From NCBI GenBank assembly GCA_037957365.1, contig JARHVA010002684.1, positions 2,067,501-2,131,500 on the forward strand: a stretch of 64,000 nucleotides of DNA. The letters run 5' to 3'. Position 1 is the first letter of the stretch. The number at the start of each line of letters is the position of its first letter. The translations under genes and the position numbers were made by a program. Below the pieces are notes generated by a model. The model was not told the DNA's origin and did not search any database. It worked only from the letters and a program-made list of their open reading frames with translations. Of this stretch, positions 1-13,330 are shown one piece after another. Origin of the DNA: Torreya grandis (Eukaryota > Streptophyta > Pinopsida > Cupressales > Taxaceae).

Positions 1-1311
1 TAGGGGACTACACCTCCCCTTGGAGGCATAACCAAAAACATTAGCTCAAACTTTGTTTAGCCTCAGATTCCTATACTACGGTTTGGTCAAATAAGATTTA
101 TTTTTCATCTGCAATGAGTGGAAGATGATGCCGAGGAAAAAGGGAGATGATTGACATATGGGAGACATAAGGGAAAATTTAATAAAAGAATGATAGTGAA
201 TAGCAAAGCAAAAAAGGGATTTTAAATGAAGAGTTTGGCATTGATTATTGGTTTCCAAGCATTGGTTGTTGCTCACTAAGTGTTGGAGAATGCTTTGTAT
301 ACTCTAGCTAGGAAATAAATAACAAATGTATGAGTGAAAATATGTTTCCTCTATAATACAAAACCAAATTTTAGGTGAATAGTTGGGGGGTGAAGTAGAA
401 GACACATATGAAAAAGAGAGACGTAGGGGAAATGGAAGGAGAGGGGTCGACGGTGGTTAAGGGAGAGACACACAAGGGGGGAGAGGAAAGAGGATAATGG
501 GTGAGAATAAGGGAAGAGAATGAAAAGGTAGAGAATGGGGATGAGAATTTATTAATATATGGAAACCTTAATGTTTATGCTTGGATATAGGTTAATAAAC
601 CACCTTGGATTAAAATTATCAAGCTATGACTTTTACCTTTGGTCACTCATGCTAATGGATGAAACTACTTAAGTATTGTATTCATACATGGACATATACT
701 TATTACTTAAATAAAATGGATTCCTATGTTTTAACTCGTCTAAATTTATAATAATAATTATTTTTACATGGAGTTACATCTTGTGAGGGACCTTTTTCAA
801 ATAAGGGAATGAAGGTGCAATGTTTCCTAAGGAAATTTGGATCATAGTATAGTAATCCAATGAGGGTGGCAAAAGGATTGATCTTTTGATTGGGTGGACC
901 CCAAAATTATATAGTAACTCTACAGCCTTGTCTTATTGGCTCTAGTAGTGGATTAGAGATATCCACTTGTTGATATCTTGATGTGATAAGATTTGCATAA
1001 GCAAGTTAGTGAGATGGATCCTTATGTTCGATCATTTGGAACTCCATGATTAAGTATTGCGTTTCTATCGTATCTTTTTTTTTATATAGCAAATAGCTAA
1101 TGATAAATTCTTAGATGTGCTTAATTCCATTTTGGTTGTTTATAACATCATTCCTTTAGGCTGATTGGGATGATGGTTGTGGGTTGCTAGTACTTCTTTT
1201 AGTGTTTGTTGAGATGCATTATACTACATTAATTTTATGCAGTGGGGCCTTTTGATGATCTATTATGCACTCTGAAAGATAATTCCAATTTTTTTGGGGG
1301 GGATTTTTTGA
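1..1311 (+). repeat. 5' LTR of element E (3' portion only)
   Basis: Direct repeat of 6651-8126. The upstream part of this LTR, equivalent to 5339-6650, lies left of the window. The repeat ends in a T/G-rich stretch just before the primer-binding-like site. The terminal CA appears as GA at 1310-1311. It lacks about 190 bases present in the other LTR near 7355-7548. Confidence 0.7.
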
Positions 1312-1313
1312 TC

Positions 1314-1333
1314 TAGTATTAGAGCCTATGCTT
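1314..1333 (+). other. Primer-binding-like site (initiator tRNA-Met type) of E
   Basis: The bases tagtattagagcctatgctt resemble the plant initiator-Met primer site TGGTATCAGAGCC, with TGG to TAG and C to T changes. It begins two bases after the LTR end, as expected. This primer class is used by copia elements and chromoviruses, so it does not settle the superfamily. Confidence 0.55.
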
Positions 1334-4300
1334 AAGGGTTTTGAATAAGTTTTGACACATTGCACTAATTTTTAGCCTATTCTTGAAAATCTGGTTGAGG
1401 TTTTGTGTGTTCATGCATACCTTTTCAAGGTTTGTGTTGCATAGTATATGTTGGGATGGTTATAATCACACTTGTCATGGATGTGTCTATTCTTGTAAGT
1501 CTTATTTTATTAGCATGTATGTATATGCCTTATGATGGTTTAATGCCACCTATATGTCTATGTTGTCTTGCTAAGACTAAATTGAAACCTTGTATGATTG
1601 TGTGCATACTAAATCTTGGTTGGAATTATATGCCTTGTATAGACTAATATATGTCTTATATGCTTGAGAAGGTTATGTTATAAACCTTATAAATTAACTT
1701 AGCCTCTTGGATGAATCAAATATTACTTTAATTAGTGATTTGTTTATGTAAGCCTGAAGTACTAGAAGTTCCTATCTGATGGAATGTATGTATGTGTGTG
1801 TATGCAAAAATTGGTAAATTTTTGCAAGTGATCTTGTGATGATTACCCATGGATTTGGTTGGGTCAACCCTTCCCTCATCAATTTTTGTTGGGGCAAGCA
1901 TCACCTATCAATTATTAAATTATATGGGCAAGTCAATGGGAGACTAGTGATCATCGCTTCACCCTTATAATTGAGGGAATGATGTTTGATATATATTTTT
2001 GACTTGTATGGGTGAGTCATAAATAGATGCTTAAAAAATCCTAACCTTGGGAAGACCAAGGGTTGGGCTCAAACCTAGAGAGCTATGTAGGGTGATAATC
2101 TTTAATTTACTTGGGTAAATTAGTAAGGCTTGGGATCTCTAATTATGAGGGAGTATCTTGAGCTGAATTGGAGATTGATCTTATTTATGTATTCTATCTC
2201 TTTTGAACTAGTTATAGAAGCATGTAGATTTGTAACTCCAAAATACTAAAAGTAAATAATTGTGTGGGGATGTTTATTCCCTATTTTGTATCTTTAATGT
2301 GTTGTTTTGATCATGGATATGTTTACATCAATGATGGTTATTTGATCATGGATAGGTTGATTTCCATGAGGTTTTTATGTTAACTATGGATATGTTATGT
2401 TCGTGGGGATGTTTATTTAGATTTTAGCTGAGTTATGCATCTATGAGGATGAATATTTGAAAACTTGGCTATGTTTTGACACTCATGAGATGTCTATTAT
2501 GATATATATATGCCTTGCATCCATTAGGATGTTTATAGAGAGTTAAATTAAACTTATTGATTGTGGAAAATTTTAATTTCAATGGTAGTGCTATAACATT
2601 CACCTCATGCCTTGGATAAGTCCACCCTTTACCAAAAAGAATTGTTTCATCAAAATAAGCATCACCATTCAACCTTTGACTTATTGGATTAAGTCAATTA
2701 AGATAATAACAATATGAGATTGTTGTTAGAATCATGAGATAATGCCTTAATGGCCATTGTTAGCTTACATGGATGAGTTATCCAATGATGTTAAGGTATA
2801 ATATCTTGGGAGGCCCAAGAGTGTGGATTGAGCCTAGAGGATCTAGTAGGTAAGTGTGATTGACTTGTTTATGAAAGTCAAAGAATTTTTGGGATATATT
2901 ATTATTATCAGTTATCATGAGCCATATATCCATGATGTGTAAACATTTTTGGTAAATTTTTGAAAACTCATGGAGATATATTTTTAGGACCTTATTGAAA
3001 CACAACCTTCCTGGAAGGAAGGTGATCGTAACTTGATTTCCCTAGGACTAATTATGTGTATTATATGATAGATTTTTTTGGGTGCTATTTGGATGGAATC
3101 TAGACATTGAGTGACCTAATGGGAATTATGGACCCTTGTGCTTCACCATTATGTGTGTTTATTGTTTTGATGTGAAATTACCTTGGCATAATTATTAGAA
3201 TACCTAAGTCACATACACATGATCTCTTTCATGTGATTCCTTCTTATATGTAAAACTATTATGTATCTTGTAAACCATACATTTCATTGAGTGTATTAAA
3301 TCATGTAAATTGGTATCCACACTATACTATGTGTATGTTACCTTGTGGGTTTTCATTTTTTATTCTTCATATCAATATTGTGGTATGAGAATTTTGTGTA
3401 CATGGTTAAATGTTATTAACTATATAATGTGTGAATAATGACAAGTTTACTTGTGTAAGGGATTATTCCACTCCTAAAAGCCACTATGTGAACCTTACTT
3501 TAATCCATGTTTTTAAATAGTTGTATGAGTATTTGTTTACATGTCATGGAATAAATATAACTTTGTATTGCTAATATATTGGTATGTAGAAATGTGATTG
3601 TAAGCTACTCATGTGAAGTATTTTCCTCTCTTAAAAACCAAATTTTATTAATTGAATTTTTCTAAGGTATAATTTTGTGTTGTGTGATTTAATCCTACAT
3701 CATTGCTCTATTATTGAGTATTGGTGGTAGTGTGAGGTTGAGGGTAGAGAAGAACTACATCTACAAGTATTTTAATCAGGTATATACCAAGAAATGGAGT
3801 CTCTTATAGGCTAAAATTCCACTTTTCCCCTTTACATAAGTATCCACTTGATTCATCTAGAGCATCCACCACATATGCCATGAGTTGGCCATGGGATCTT
3901 AGTACATAATGGTCACTTTATGGATTTAGAATTCCTTTATCTGCCTCTTAAAGGTTGTGGTAAAATCAACCCTTGTGAATTTTATTGTTTTACCCCTTAT
4001 GAAGTACTAATTGGTCCTATAGATTTGGACATTTATGCAAATCATCAAGGTGGTACTTGTTGAAATGCATGCATGTGTTGGCCTGTAGGTGCAAACATAC
4101 TTTGGTTGAAGTATTATTTTGTTATACCTATTAGAAATATTTTAGGATGAATATTTTTATTTGTTTTAGAATCATGACTAAAATGTCTACTAATTTTTTG
4201 ATCTGATAGAGCAACATTAAACCTTGATCAAGTAGAGTTTAAAATCCTAGGTACCCACTTAACTCTTGAATAGAATGATGAATTTAGGGTGAAACCCTTA

Positions 4301-5325
4301 GATGGTTGTTTTTATATGGTGGGATTGGTATCTCTAGACCATTTTGAGAGATTGTGTATGTGTTGGAGAGCATGATATAAGCCTTTAGGTTGTATGTGAT
4401 GCCTAATATGGATTCTTTGATATTCATCATGGTTGGTATGGGATACTTCACTAACCCTTGAGTGGTTAATGATGTAGTCGAGTAATCATAATAGTATGGA
4501 TTACTATAGTCCCTTGTGTAGGGACATTGTGTAACAAATGTTTTTAGGATTATTCATGTAGCATAATGTTATAGTGGAAGATTCCATTCTTTATTTTTGA
4601 TTCTAATTGTAATTCAATGGGATTAGATGATTATGTTTATTGACATTATGTTTTAGGTCCATGTGTGTTGACACCAATGATTATGACCCTAGTTAAGTTT
4701 TTATACAGATTGCTAATTTGGTTTAGATAATTAAATTATGTCTTGTTGTTCTATGGCTATATTTATTTGCTTGAAAGTACCTATAGTTATTTTTATTGGA
4801 AGTATTTTAAGGCATATTATTTTCCTATTATGTTATTAAATCACCTTCATAAAATGGAAGGAATGATTAATAACTATACTATTATATGGGAAGTATTGCT
4901 AGGTTTTGCTATGTAATTATGTTGTTTAAGAAGGACATTTTTGGTTTGGTGAACCTATTGTGGTTGGTTTTGCCAAATTTTAATGTTTTTGATGGCCTTT
5001 TTAAGGCATGAGAGTGGAAGAGTTCCAACCAAGTTGGGAGACTTGGAGGAATTTTTTGTTGTGATAGTGTTGTTTGAGTGTTATTTTTCACTTTCAATGT
5101 CATGAAGGACACGTGAAGATGGGAAGGAGGTCATTACTTGGCCTAATGCATTGGATAATGTGACTATCTTAATGATAGTAGATAAGAATGCCAATGAGAT
5201 ATGGTTGAGGCATTACCGCCCCACAATGAGTGGATAGATTGTGTATTAGTATTGATTGATTCAGTTAGAATTTTTCAAGGAATTTTTTTCTTGACTATTG
5301 ATGGTCATTGGTATGGTTCCTTTGT
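1334..5325 (+). other. Interior of element E, no recognisable coding domain
   Basis: About 4 kb. Stops are frequent in all frames and I recognise no gag zinc knuckle, protease, RT or integrase motif. A short imperfect internal repeat (2048-2099 and 2806-2860) shares cttggga, cccaag-like and cctagag blocks. Most short open stretches here look like chance. Confidence 0.5.
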
Positions 5326-5338
5326 AAGGAGGGGAGGA
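5326..5338 (+). other. Polypurine tract of element E
   Basis: The purine run aaggaggggagga lies directly before the inferred 3' LTR start (TATCATGACTC at 5339). It fixes plus-strand polarity for E. Confidence 0.55.
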
Positions 5339-5525
5339 TATCATGACTCAACCTGGTGGCCTTACAAATAAATTGATTATATCCTATTTAGCACATCTTG
5401 CTAGCTCTCAATTAGCGATTCCTAGTGCTGGTCCTATTTTAGTTAGTTACATTATGAGATATCTCAAGTGAATTTTATGATTAAAGTATATTGTGGCTGA
5501 TGTTTACATTGGATTATTTTATCCT

Positions 5526-5574
<49 letters not shown>

Positions 5575-8126
5575 CTTACATTTGGATTTTTTTAATCCTG
5601 ATACATATATGATTGCTTGATCACTATTATTGTTGCATGTATAGCTGACTTCTACTTTACTTTTATCTAGCTTGACAATATTGGTGGATTTTGATACACT
5701 AATGTATTGACTATAGGGTGATGGCTATGTTATGTTAATTTATTTCACTTGATGATATATGGACTATTTGATGTAATTAATGTGTTATATTTCTTTATTT
5801 ACTATCATTCATGTATTGATGATGTATAATAAGTGGCTTTAGTTACACAATGTGAGCTAGGCTATATGTTGATGTCAACACCTAGGATGATGAGGTAGTT
5901 ATTGAGTAGTTAGATGGGTTGTAATAAGTATATATGTTTCTAGTTTGGTCTCTCTATTGGATAATTGTGTCACCTTTTTTTGTGTAGTCACTTTTTTATT
6001 TTTGTGCTTAATCATGCTTTTTTTTTAGTTGTCTTATATCAACATGTTGTGGGTCAAGTTTGTTGTGCCCATTTATAATCCCTATTTTTTATCTCTCTCT
6101 ATCTCTATCTCTCCCATTTGTGAACTCATCACCACCCTTAGCCATGCCTGAATTAACCTTGTAAGGTGACTTGGACATCTTAGGTGGACTCACCTAAATC
6201 TCCCCATAACCTAATTTAGACTTGTGAGCTGATCCCTTTATAATTATTAGATGGGTTGAACCACATGATATTTAAAATCTTATATTTTATTATTAATGGA
6301 TTTCTTGACCTAGTCATTTAATACCATTAAATTATTTTGGTTGATATTGGGTGCCTTGGGAGAGATGTTACGATCCATTAGACATGTGAATTCTTATATT
6401 TTATTATTTTTATTTGAATTTTCAAATCCAAAAGCTATGAGAATGATGACATTATTATGGTTGCTAACTTTGGTGCTTGAGTTAATGACTTTGAGAGGGT
6501 TTTCTTCCCTTGGATTAAATGTAGAATTTAATATGGGTATGATATGTAAGGGAGATGGGAGGAGAGAGGAAAGAGGATGGTGTGGGGAAGAGTGTTTATG
6601 GTGTGTGGTGGAAGGTAGATGGTAGAAGGAGAAGAGTGGAATGTAGGGGAAAGGCAAGGGACTATGCTTCCCTTTGGAGGCACAACCAAAAATGTTGGCA
6701 CAAACTTTGTTTAGCCTTAAATTCCTATATTATAGTTTGGTTAGTTGGGATCTATTTTTACTCTATAATGAGAGATGATTATCATAGGGAAGATGTAAGG
6801 GAAAATTAAAGAAAATAAGGACATAAAATAGAAAAGGAAAAGGGATTTTTCATCATATAGTTTGGCATTGAATATTGGTCGCCAGGTATTAATTGTTGGT
6901 TTCTGGGAATTGGAGAATGTTCTATATACTCTAGTTAGGAAAGAAATAAAAAATGTATGAAGGAAAATATGTTTCCTCTACATTACAAGCCCAAATTTTA
7001 GGTGGATGATTGAGGGGTGAAGTAGAATACATGAAGGAAAAATATAAACATAGGGGAAATGGAAAGAGAGGGATTAGAGGTGGTTAAGGGAGAGACACAT
7101 AGGAGGAGAGAGGAAAGAGGACTACGAGTGAGAAAAATGGAAGAGAATGAAAATGGAGAGAATGGGGATGATAATTTAGTAATATATGAAAACCTTAATG
7201 TTTATGCTTGGATATATGGTTAATAAACTACATTGGATTACAAGTTATCAGGTTATGAATTTTCCCTTTGGTCACTCATGCTAATGGTTAAAACTACTTA
7301 AGTACTATATTGTTGCATGGACATACACTTGTTACTTAAATGTCATAGATGACTATGTTTTATCCATTGACATGAAATTATAATAAAAGGTCAAATTCAG
7401 CAACATATTGGTTCAAGACCCCATTGGCCAACTTATAAGAGGGTATTCCTATGTCTTGAGAAGTAATTAGTTTCCTAGTGCCATCTGCATGTTTATTTAG
7501 GAGGAGGCTCACATGTGTGATGCCATGCATTTTGAGTTAAGTATATTGTAACTCATATAAGTTTATAAGAATAATTATTTCAACATGGAGTTACATCTTG
7601 TAAGGGACCTTTGTCAAATAAAAGAATGAAGGTGCAATGTTCCCTAAGGAACTTTGGATCATGGTATATCAATGCAATAGGGGTGGCATAAGGATTGACC
7701 CTTTGCTTGGGTGGACCCCAAAATTATATGGTAAATCTATAGCCTTGTCGTGTTAGCTCTAGTAGTGGATTAGATATCACTACATGTTGATCGCTTGGTG
7801 TGATAAGACTTGCTTAAGAAAGTTAGTGAGATGGATCCTTATGTTTGATCATTTGGAACTCCATGCTTAAGTATTGAATTTATATCATATCTTATTTTCT
7901 TATATATCAAATGGATAACTAGAATTTCTTAGATGTGCTTAATTCCATTCTATTTGTTTATAACATCATCCATTTAGGCTGATTGGGATGCTGGTTATAG
8001 GTTGCTATTACTTTTGATAGTGTTTGTTGAGATGCATTGTACTACATTATTTTTATGCAATGAGGCTTTTTAATTTTTAATTGTGTACTATGAAAGATAA
8101 TTCCAATTTTTTTTAGGCTTGTTTCA
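5339..8126 (+). repeat. 3' LTR of element E
   Basis: Its right half (6651-8126) matches 1-1311. The left boundary rests on the purine tract and the TG-like start, because its partner lies off-window. The right end is ...gtttca at 8126, giving a CA terminus. The next five bases, atgta, are the candidate target duplication. It holds a (TA)n(CA)n microsatellite. Confidence 0.6.
5527..5572. repeat. (TA)n(CA)n compound microsatellite
   Basis: An uninterrupted TA run passes directly into a CA run of about 15 repeats inside the E 3' LTR. Confidence 0.97.
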
Positions 8127-8127
8127 A

Positions 8128-8821
8128 TGTAATACTCCAAAGAGGGAAGTTAAACCACATGTAGTTATTCATGTTAGGTGTATGTGTGCCAATTATGCTT
8201 ATTTAATTAATATATCTTATGATCTATATTATAACACTTTGAAAATGGAAACTTCACCTTGATTGATTGCTTTATACTTTTTTGAGCATGATCTTTGTGG
8301 TTTATGGTTGAATTGGGAAGTAACTTTGAAAGTGTATAAATCAAGAGATGTATCTTTGAGGAGTGATAGGTGTTTTATAGATAGATAATATGATTAGAAA
8401 TATTATGTAATTATATGGAAATATTTGGGTACTATCTCATTCCACTAACATTCAAATCATATGGGCCAACTGATGAAGATGATTTTCATTAGAAAAATGA
8501 CCATTGCTTGGCACAAGGAAGTTCATTAGATCTAGAATATTACATTATTCAAAAAGTGTTCAAATCTTATGAACCCATATAAAATTTAATAATATTGAAT
8601 GTTTATCTAGAGATAATTTTAGTATGATTATGAATGAGTTAAAAAATGAGGGAATCCCACTACGTGACTGACTAGAAAATAAGAGGGTTAGACCCATGGA
8701 AAGTATGTGGATGTGAGAGAATGGAATGTAAGGGGAATATGTATATGCACAAGACATGTAATGTGAGTGTAAGTTAATATTAACATTTACAAGTGTATAA
8801 TATTAGATTTTAGTGTCTACA
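8128..8821 (-). repeat. 3' LTR of element D (left copy, broken at its far end by E)
   Basis: Matches 50559-50862 and 59572-59980 across its whole length, including the stretch around 8400-8450 that element III interrupts in the other copy. The outer end stops where E begins, so about 75 bases of this LTR should lie left of E's 5' LTR, outside the window. Confidence 0.7.
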
Positions 8822-8835
8822 AATGCCCCCTTTTA
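8822..8835 (-). other. Polypurine tract of element D
   Basis: On the minus strand this reads taaaagggggcatt, immediately followed by TGTAGACAC. This is the expected arrangement before a 3' LTR. Confidence 0.7.
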
Positions 8836-10004
8836 TTTTAATATTGAAATGAAATATAATTCTAGAGTAAAAGGATAAAGACATGTGACTGAATGTGTAC
8901 AATAAACTTTGTCCTTAAGAGGAGGGTCCAAGCGTGAAACTTTCTCTAAGAAAACATTAAATGAAAATGTAAAAATAAATGTCCATATGTGAAATTAAAA
9001 TTTAAATGAAATAGGCAATTGAAAATTTTTAAATTCAAAGAGAAATGAAGGAATACATTTATAAGTGGGTGAACCATGTTTCCCTATTATGTGTTGGAGA
9101 TGATGATTCCTTGTTGAAGGATTGGATAAATGTGTTTCCTACTAAAGAATTTGATAGATTTTGGTGATCATACCCAAATATATTTACCAAGTCAAGGCCA
9201 TGGAATGGGAAGAAAATTTCCCCAACCCTCGTGAATAAGGAGTAGTTTCTAGGTAGTTGAGTGTTGCTGAGCCTAAACCTTACTATTCATCTAACTAATC
9301 TTAAAAATTAAGATGAAAGTGGGGATTAACACATTGGGATCATGAATTACTTCCTATCTCATTTATTATTTCTAAAATTCAACCACATTATTAATTAACT
9401 TAATAAACCATTATATATGGGCTTATAGATTCAAAATGCTCGCTTATAGGTACCATCAATTTCATAATAATTTTTTTTAATAGTGTGCATGTGCATGAAA
9501 AATTCTCATGCCCCATAACACAATAAAATTGGTGATAATATAATATATAATGTTATACATATATATCTTATTTTATCCCAAATATTAAAAATCTGAAAAC
9601 CTATAACTTCTAGTCCTATAAATGTGTGCATATGCTTTGTATACACCCCAAAATCTATCTCAATATATAATTATATTTAAAAATATAACTAATTTTCATA
9701 TAAAATGTATGAATATACATTAAATATTCCCACCAATACATTTTCATCTATAAATATAAGTCCCATATTATGAACCAAATTGATAATGTGAACCACTTTA
9801 AACCCTTATAATCATGTAATCTATCCCAAACTCTAAGCCAAAATGATAATGTGAACCAATATGAAATTTTTGAATAATGTAACTTGGGCCAAAATATTAA
9901 TTATTTATAAATAGAGGTTTGAATCTCTATTAAAATCAAAATAATATGCTCCCTTTTGAGGTGAGCTATTTAGCATGCAAAATAATCATCTCAAAAGAAA
10001 TGAG
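8836..10004 (-). other. Interior of element D, 3' part, no gene seen
   Basis: AT-rich sequence between D's polypurine tract and the insertion site of element I. I see no open frame or domain on either strand. Confidence 0.5.
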
Positions 10005-10009
10005 TTAAC
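10005..10009. repeat. Target site duplication of element I (left)
   Basis: ttaac, identical to 25648-25652 just after the right LTR. Confidence 0.9.
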
Positions 10010-11126
10010 TGTAGACACCTAAAACTGACCACAATTGGCCTTTGATTAGACTCATACCGATTCCTATCAAACATTTCAAATTAAGCCTAGGAATCACTCA
10101 ATACCCCAATTTTTCTTACACATAATTCATCAAATCTCAAAATTATGTTGAGGTATCCCTATTTGGGGTATTATCCCATATAAAATAATAACCTCTCATA
10201 GATTCATCCCTAATCACCTTGAAACATAACAATTATCAATTTGGCCTATAGACCTATTAAGTGAGGCACTTTCACACTTAATTGAATCTTTAAAAACTAA
10301 AAGGCTAATCAAAATCAATTAAATAAATTAAATAAGATTAAATACCTAGTTGAATTATCCATTTAAAATTGATGAATATCTAAAAAAGGAAATTATAAAA
10401 ATCAAAATATCATATCCTTTCATCATTATCTTTATGAGTTGTCAAAATATCTCAAAATATTTAAAAATATCTTAGAATGTCTAAATTGAGAATAATGACT
10501 AGTAACTTAAAGTCATAATTGCATGGCAATTTTTAACTCAGGTAGAGTTAGTCTCAACTCAACTTTATAATTTGATAACTATGACTAGTAACTAAAAGTC
10601 ATAATTGTATGACAATTTTTAACTCAACTGGAGTTAGTTTTAACACAACCTTCTAATTTGAGAACTATGACTAGTTACTGAAAGCCATAATTGCATGACA
10701 AATTTTAACTCAACTCAACCTTAAATAACATTGAATGAGATTAAGCTCTCATAAGCCAAAGATATAATGCTAATTTGGAGAGAGACAATCTTTACAATAG
10801 CGTTATAATGCCAAAATATTTAGATAAAACAATCATAAGCCACATCAAATACAATGGTGCCAAGGAGAGAAGGAGACAACAAGCTTCATTTTCCAAATAC
10901 TTTTTTATGCATAAATTGAGAAATCCACTCAACAAAACATTTGGATCTCCCAAGGAAGGTAAAGGATTTATGTATTTTATGTTTTAAATATGCTTTCATA
11001 TAGTTTTTATTACCTAAACTCTCTGTAGTGACTAGAATAGAGGTGTTAAGATTTAGTGTGTTTATTTCATTTATTTTATGAGACTAACACAATATTATCC
11101 TCCCCTTTATGGATTCTTTGTTCACA
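10010..11126 (+). repeat. 5' LTR of element I
   Basis: 1117 bases, TG...CA, paired with 24505-25647. Contains three tandem units of about 86 bases. I did not recognise a standard primer-binding site in the bases after 11126. Confidence 0.92.
10483..10740 (+). repeat. 86-bp tandem triplication in the 5' LTR of I
   Basis: Three imperfect units start near 10483, 10569 and 10655. Each carries aactatgactagtaact, then cataattgcatgacaa, then tttttaactcaact blocks. The right LTR has the same three units, so the triplication predates insertion. Confidence 0.9.
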
Positions 11127-12047
11127 TAATGACACGCCTAGTTGGACAGATAATGAGGAGGTTATAATGGCTTTTAGTGTGTTTTGTTTGGATTTTCTAT
11201 TTTCCTACTAAAAATGGATGATATAGAGATAATAACACTTTTATATTCACTATTTTGAATTGAATTTTTCAAGAGACATGATTATTGTACCTATAAACAA
11301 CCTACAAATTTTTTGTAAAGAACTGGTGCACAGTTTAGAAGTTATGATGAAAACACTTACTGCCACATTTATTTTGTGTTTTCCTAATAAAAAAATGGTT
11401 GTTAAAATAGATCTCATTTTTAATAATTTTTTTTTAAATTTTTTGATAGGTTATTCTTAATAGTTTTAAATTAATTATTTAAAAAAATCATTGAAATCTA
11501 ATTTGTAGTTTAGATGTTATGACTCTTTTAGCTATCTATTTTTTAGAATAAATGATTGTTAAAATAATCATATTCTAAACTTTTTAAAGGTGGTATGAAT
11601 TTGTGTTATATAAATTATGTATAAATTTTGTCAAAATAAGACTTATAGTTTTTGAGATATCATTATTTTAATAACTGTCCCTTTTATTTGTTAATTTTTA
11701 TTTTAGTTGTTTTCTAATTTTAGTTTAAGTTTACAGGTTATTTTTTTTCTAACTTTCAGATATTTGGTATTTGAGAGCTTTCCAATATTTTGATTTTTTA
11801 GGTTTTAAATTTCCAATATTTCCCAAAATAAAATTAAAAAATTAGAAAAAACCCTCTAAAAATTGTAGGACTTAAGCTAGAAAAAGGCAAAAATTTGCAA
11901 GTGGTTAAGTCTTGAATACTTTATTTGGTGCCTAAAAAGAATTTAGATGTTTTGTGCTTAGTTGTTTTTGAAGGTTTTAAAAAAATTTCAACTAAGTTTA
12001 AAGGGCCAAAATTCACAAACATTTTGATTTGGTGCATTAAAATAAAC
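11127..12047 (+). other. Interior of element I left of the PLE, no gene seen
   Basis: T-rich sequence with one 66-codon open stretch (11260-11460) that matches nothing I know and is probably chance. Confidence 0.5.
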
Positions 12048-12059
12048 ACTCACACTTAG
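12048..12059. repeat. 12-bp target site duplication of the PLE cluster (left)
   Basis: actcacacttag, identical to 17365-17376 directly after the right end of the PLE. Confidence 0.85.
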
Positions 12060-12247
12060 TAAGAGTTTTGATATTTTCATAATCCATATGAATGAGCAAG
12101 ATGATTTTTGGGTATAACTGTGTGAATAGTTTTTGATCAATGCATTCTGAATCACTCTCTATCATTCATCCTCAAGAAAATACACAAGAAAATAATTAAA
12201 AATATGGACCCAAATTTCTTTTGAATATTTCCAAGATGCACAAAACA
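12060..12247 (-). repeat. Inverted PLE terminal-repeat fragment
   Basis: This is the reverse complement of about 13697-13886, and without its outer 34 bases or so of about 17215-17364. The outer bases correspond to sequence just inside the start of copy B, a short extension beyond the repeat proper. Confidence 0.85.
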
Positions 12248-12261
12248 CTCTTATCTTGAAG

Positions 12262-13330
12262 GTAGTATCGCTTTACATAAAAGTTATGATTGGGTATGCC
12301 ATTGATATAATGTAGGCTTGCACTGATGAAGAAATAACTAAGTTAGTAGCTCTTTGTCTTAGACCCACATTATTTTCCTTTGAAGGGGACATTTTTGAAC
12401 AAATAGAAGGATTGGTGATGCGCTCCCCTCTCTCTCCAATTGTAGCAAACCTATATATGGAAAAATTCAAAGAGAGAGATCTCCACACCTTTCACCTAAA
12501 ACCTAAATGGTGGAAAAGGTTTGTTGATGATACCAACGTATGTTGGCAACATAGTAGAGATTCCCTAAAATATTTCCACACTCACCTCAACAATTTGGTT
12601 CCTATCATTCAATTTACCAAGGAGGTGAAACATGAAGGCAACTTACATTTATTAGATGTACTCTTGTATTACAAGGAAGATAGTTCCCTTACATGGAAAT
12701 TTTATCATAAAAGTACACACACAAACCTTTATCTACATGCTACTTCTCATCATCACTCTAACCAAAAAGTAGGGATGTTGAAAAATCTTACTACTAGGGC
12801 CTTTAGGGTTTGTGATGATGACAACATGGAACAAGAATTAGACCATCTTGTATACATTTTAAAGAAAAATGGATACAAAGGGAATCAAATTTTGAGAGCT
12901 TTAAAATAAGCCAAAGAAGGGCACACCAAACAACACAATATTATCACCTAAAAAATAGAACAAATAACCTTTTCCCCATACATTAAAGGGATTTTTAATA
13001 AGATTGCTCACATATTAAAATGCCAGAACATCTCCACCACCTTCGTACCTATGAACAAACTTAGGTAATCATTAAAATCCATCAAAGAATAGATTGAACC
13101 ATTGTCTAGAAGTGGAGTTTACAAAATAGAGTGATCTTGTTACATTCCCTACATTGGTGAAATAGGTAAATCCATCCAAACTAGGATCAAAGAGAATGTA
13201 TTAGACTTCAGACTAGAGAAGTTGGAAAAATTGGCTTTAGAAAAACATTCCCACAAAACCAAACATTTTATTTGTATTGATAAAAAAAAGTTATTGCAAT
13301 AGAAAACCATTATCAAAGACAAAAGTTAAA
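12262..13330 (+). pseudogene. PLE copy A: 5'-truncated RT with GIY-YIG endonuclease
   Basis: One reading frame runs from 12262 to about 13330 with in-frame stops but no frameshift that I can see. It starts in the middle of RT motif A (VVSLY), so the first half of the RT is missing. 12412-12909 is open for 165 codons and includes MRSPLSP (motif B, glycine to arginine) and the catalytic FVDD at 12520-12531. It continues past a stop at 12907 into a GIY-YIG domain: GVY at 13114-13122, YIG at 13150-13158 and the conserved arginine near 13183. Copy B has CAG and CAA at two of the stops (near 12313 and at 12907), so these arose by C-to-T change. In life the RT would copy RNA and the endonuclease would nick the target DNA. 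Confidence 0.88.
13111..13245 (+). pseudogene. GIY-YIG endonuclease domain of PLE copy A
   Basis: The frame reads SGVYKIE, stop, SCYIPYIGEIGKSIQTRIKEN. The GVY and YIG elements, the cysteine before YIG and the downstream arginine match the Penelope type of GIY-YIG nuclease. One stop lies between the two signature elements. The same stretch is absent from copy B. Confidence 0.85.

Larger units (their letters stand above)
1..8126 (+). mobile_element. Element E: LTR retrotransposon, 5' LTR cut by window start
   Basis: Positions 1-1311 repeat in direct orientation at about 6651-8126, allowing for indels. Just after the first copy is a primer-binding-like site (1314-1333). A purine tract (5326-5338) is followed by TATCATGACTC, which resembles a mutated TGTCATGAC LTR start. 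This gives plus polarity, a 3' LTR of about 2.8 kb and an interior of only about 4.0 kb. I could not recognise gag, RT or integrase in the interior, so it is either very decayed or non-autonomous. The copies differ at about one base in five in the first 100 bases I compared. The right end falls inside the left LTR of element D. The matching left target duplication lies outside the window. Confidence 0.7.

Noticed and set aside
1334..5325. A chromovirus pol in the interior of element E
   Set aside because: The primer site and LTR start would fit, but no RT, integrase or chromodomain motif could be read in any frame.
6341..6809. Overlapping open frames on both strands within the E 3' LTR
   Set aside because: G/A-rich low-complexity LTR sequence (gagaggaaagagg-like). 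The frames are not kept in the 5' LTR portion that can be compared.
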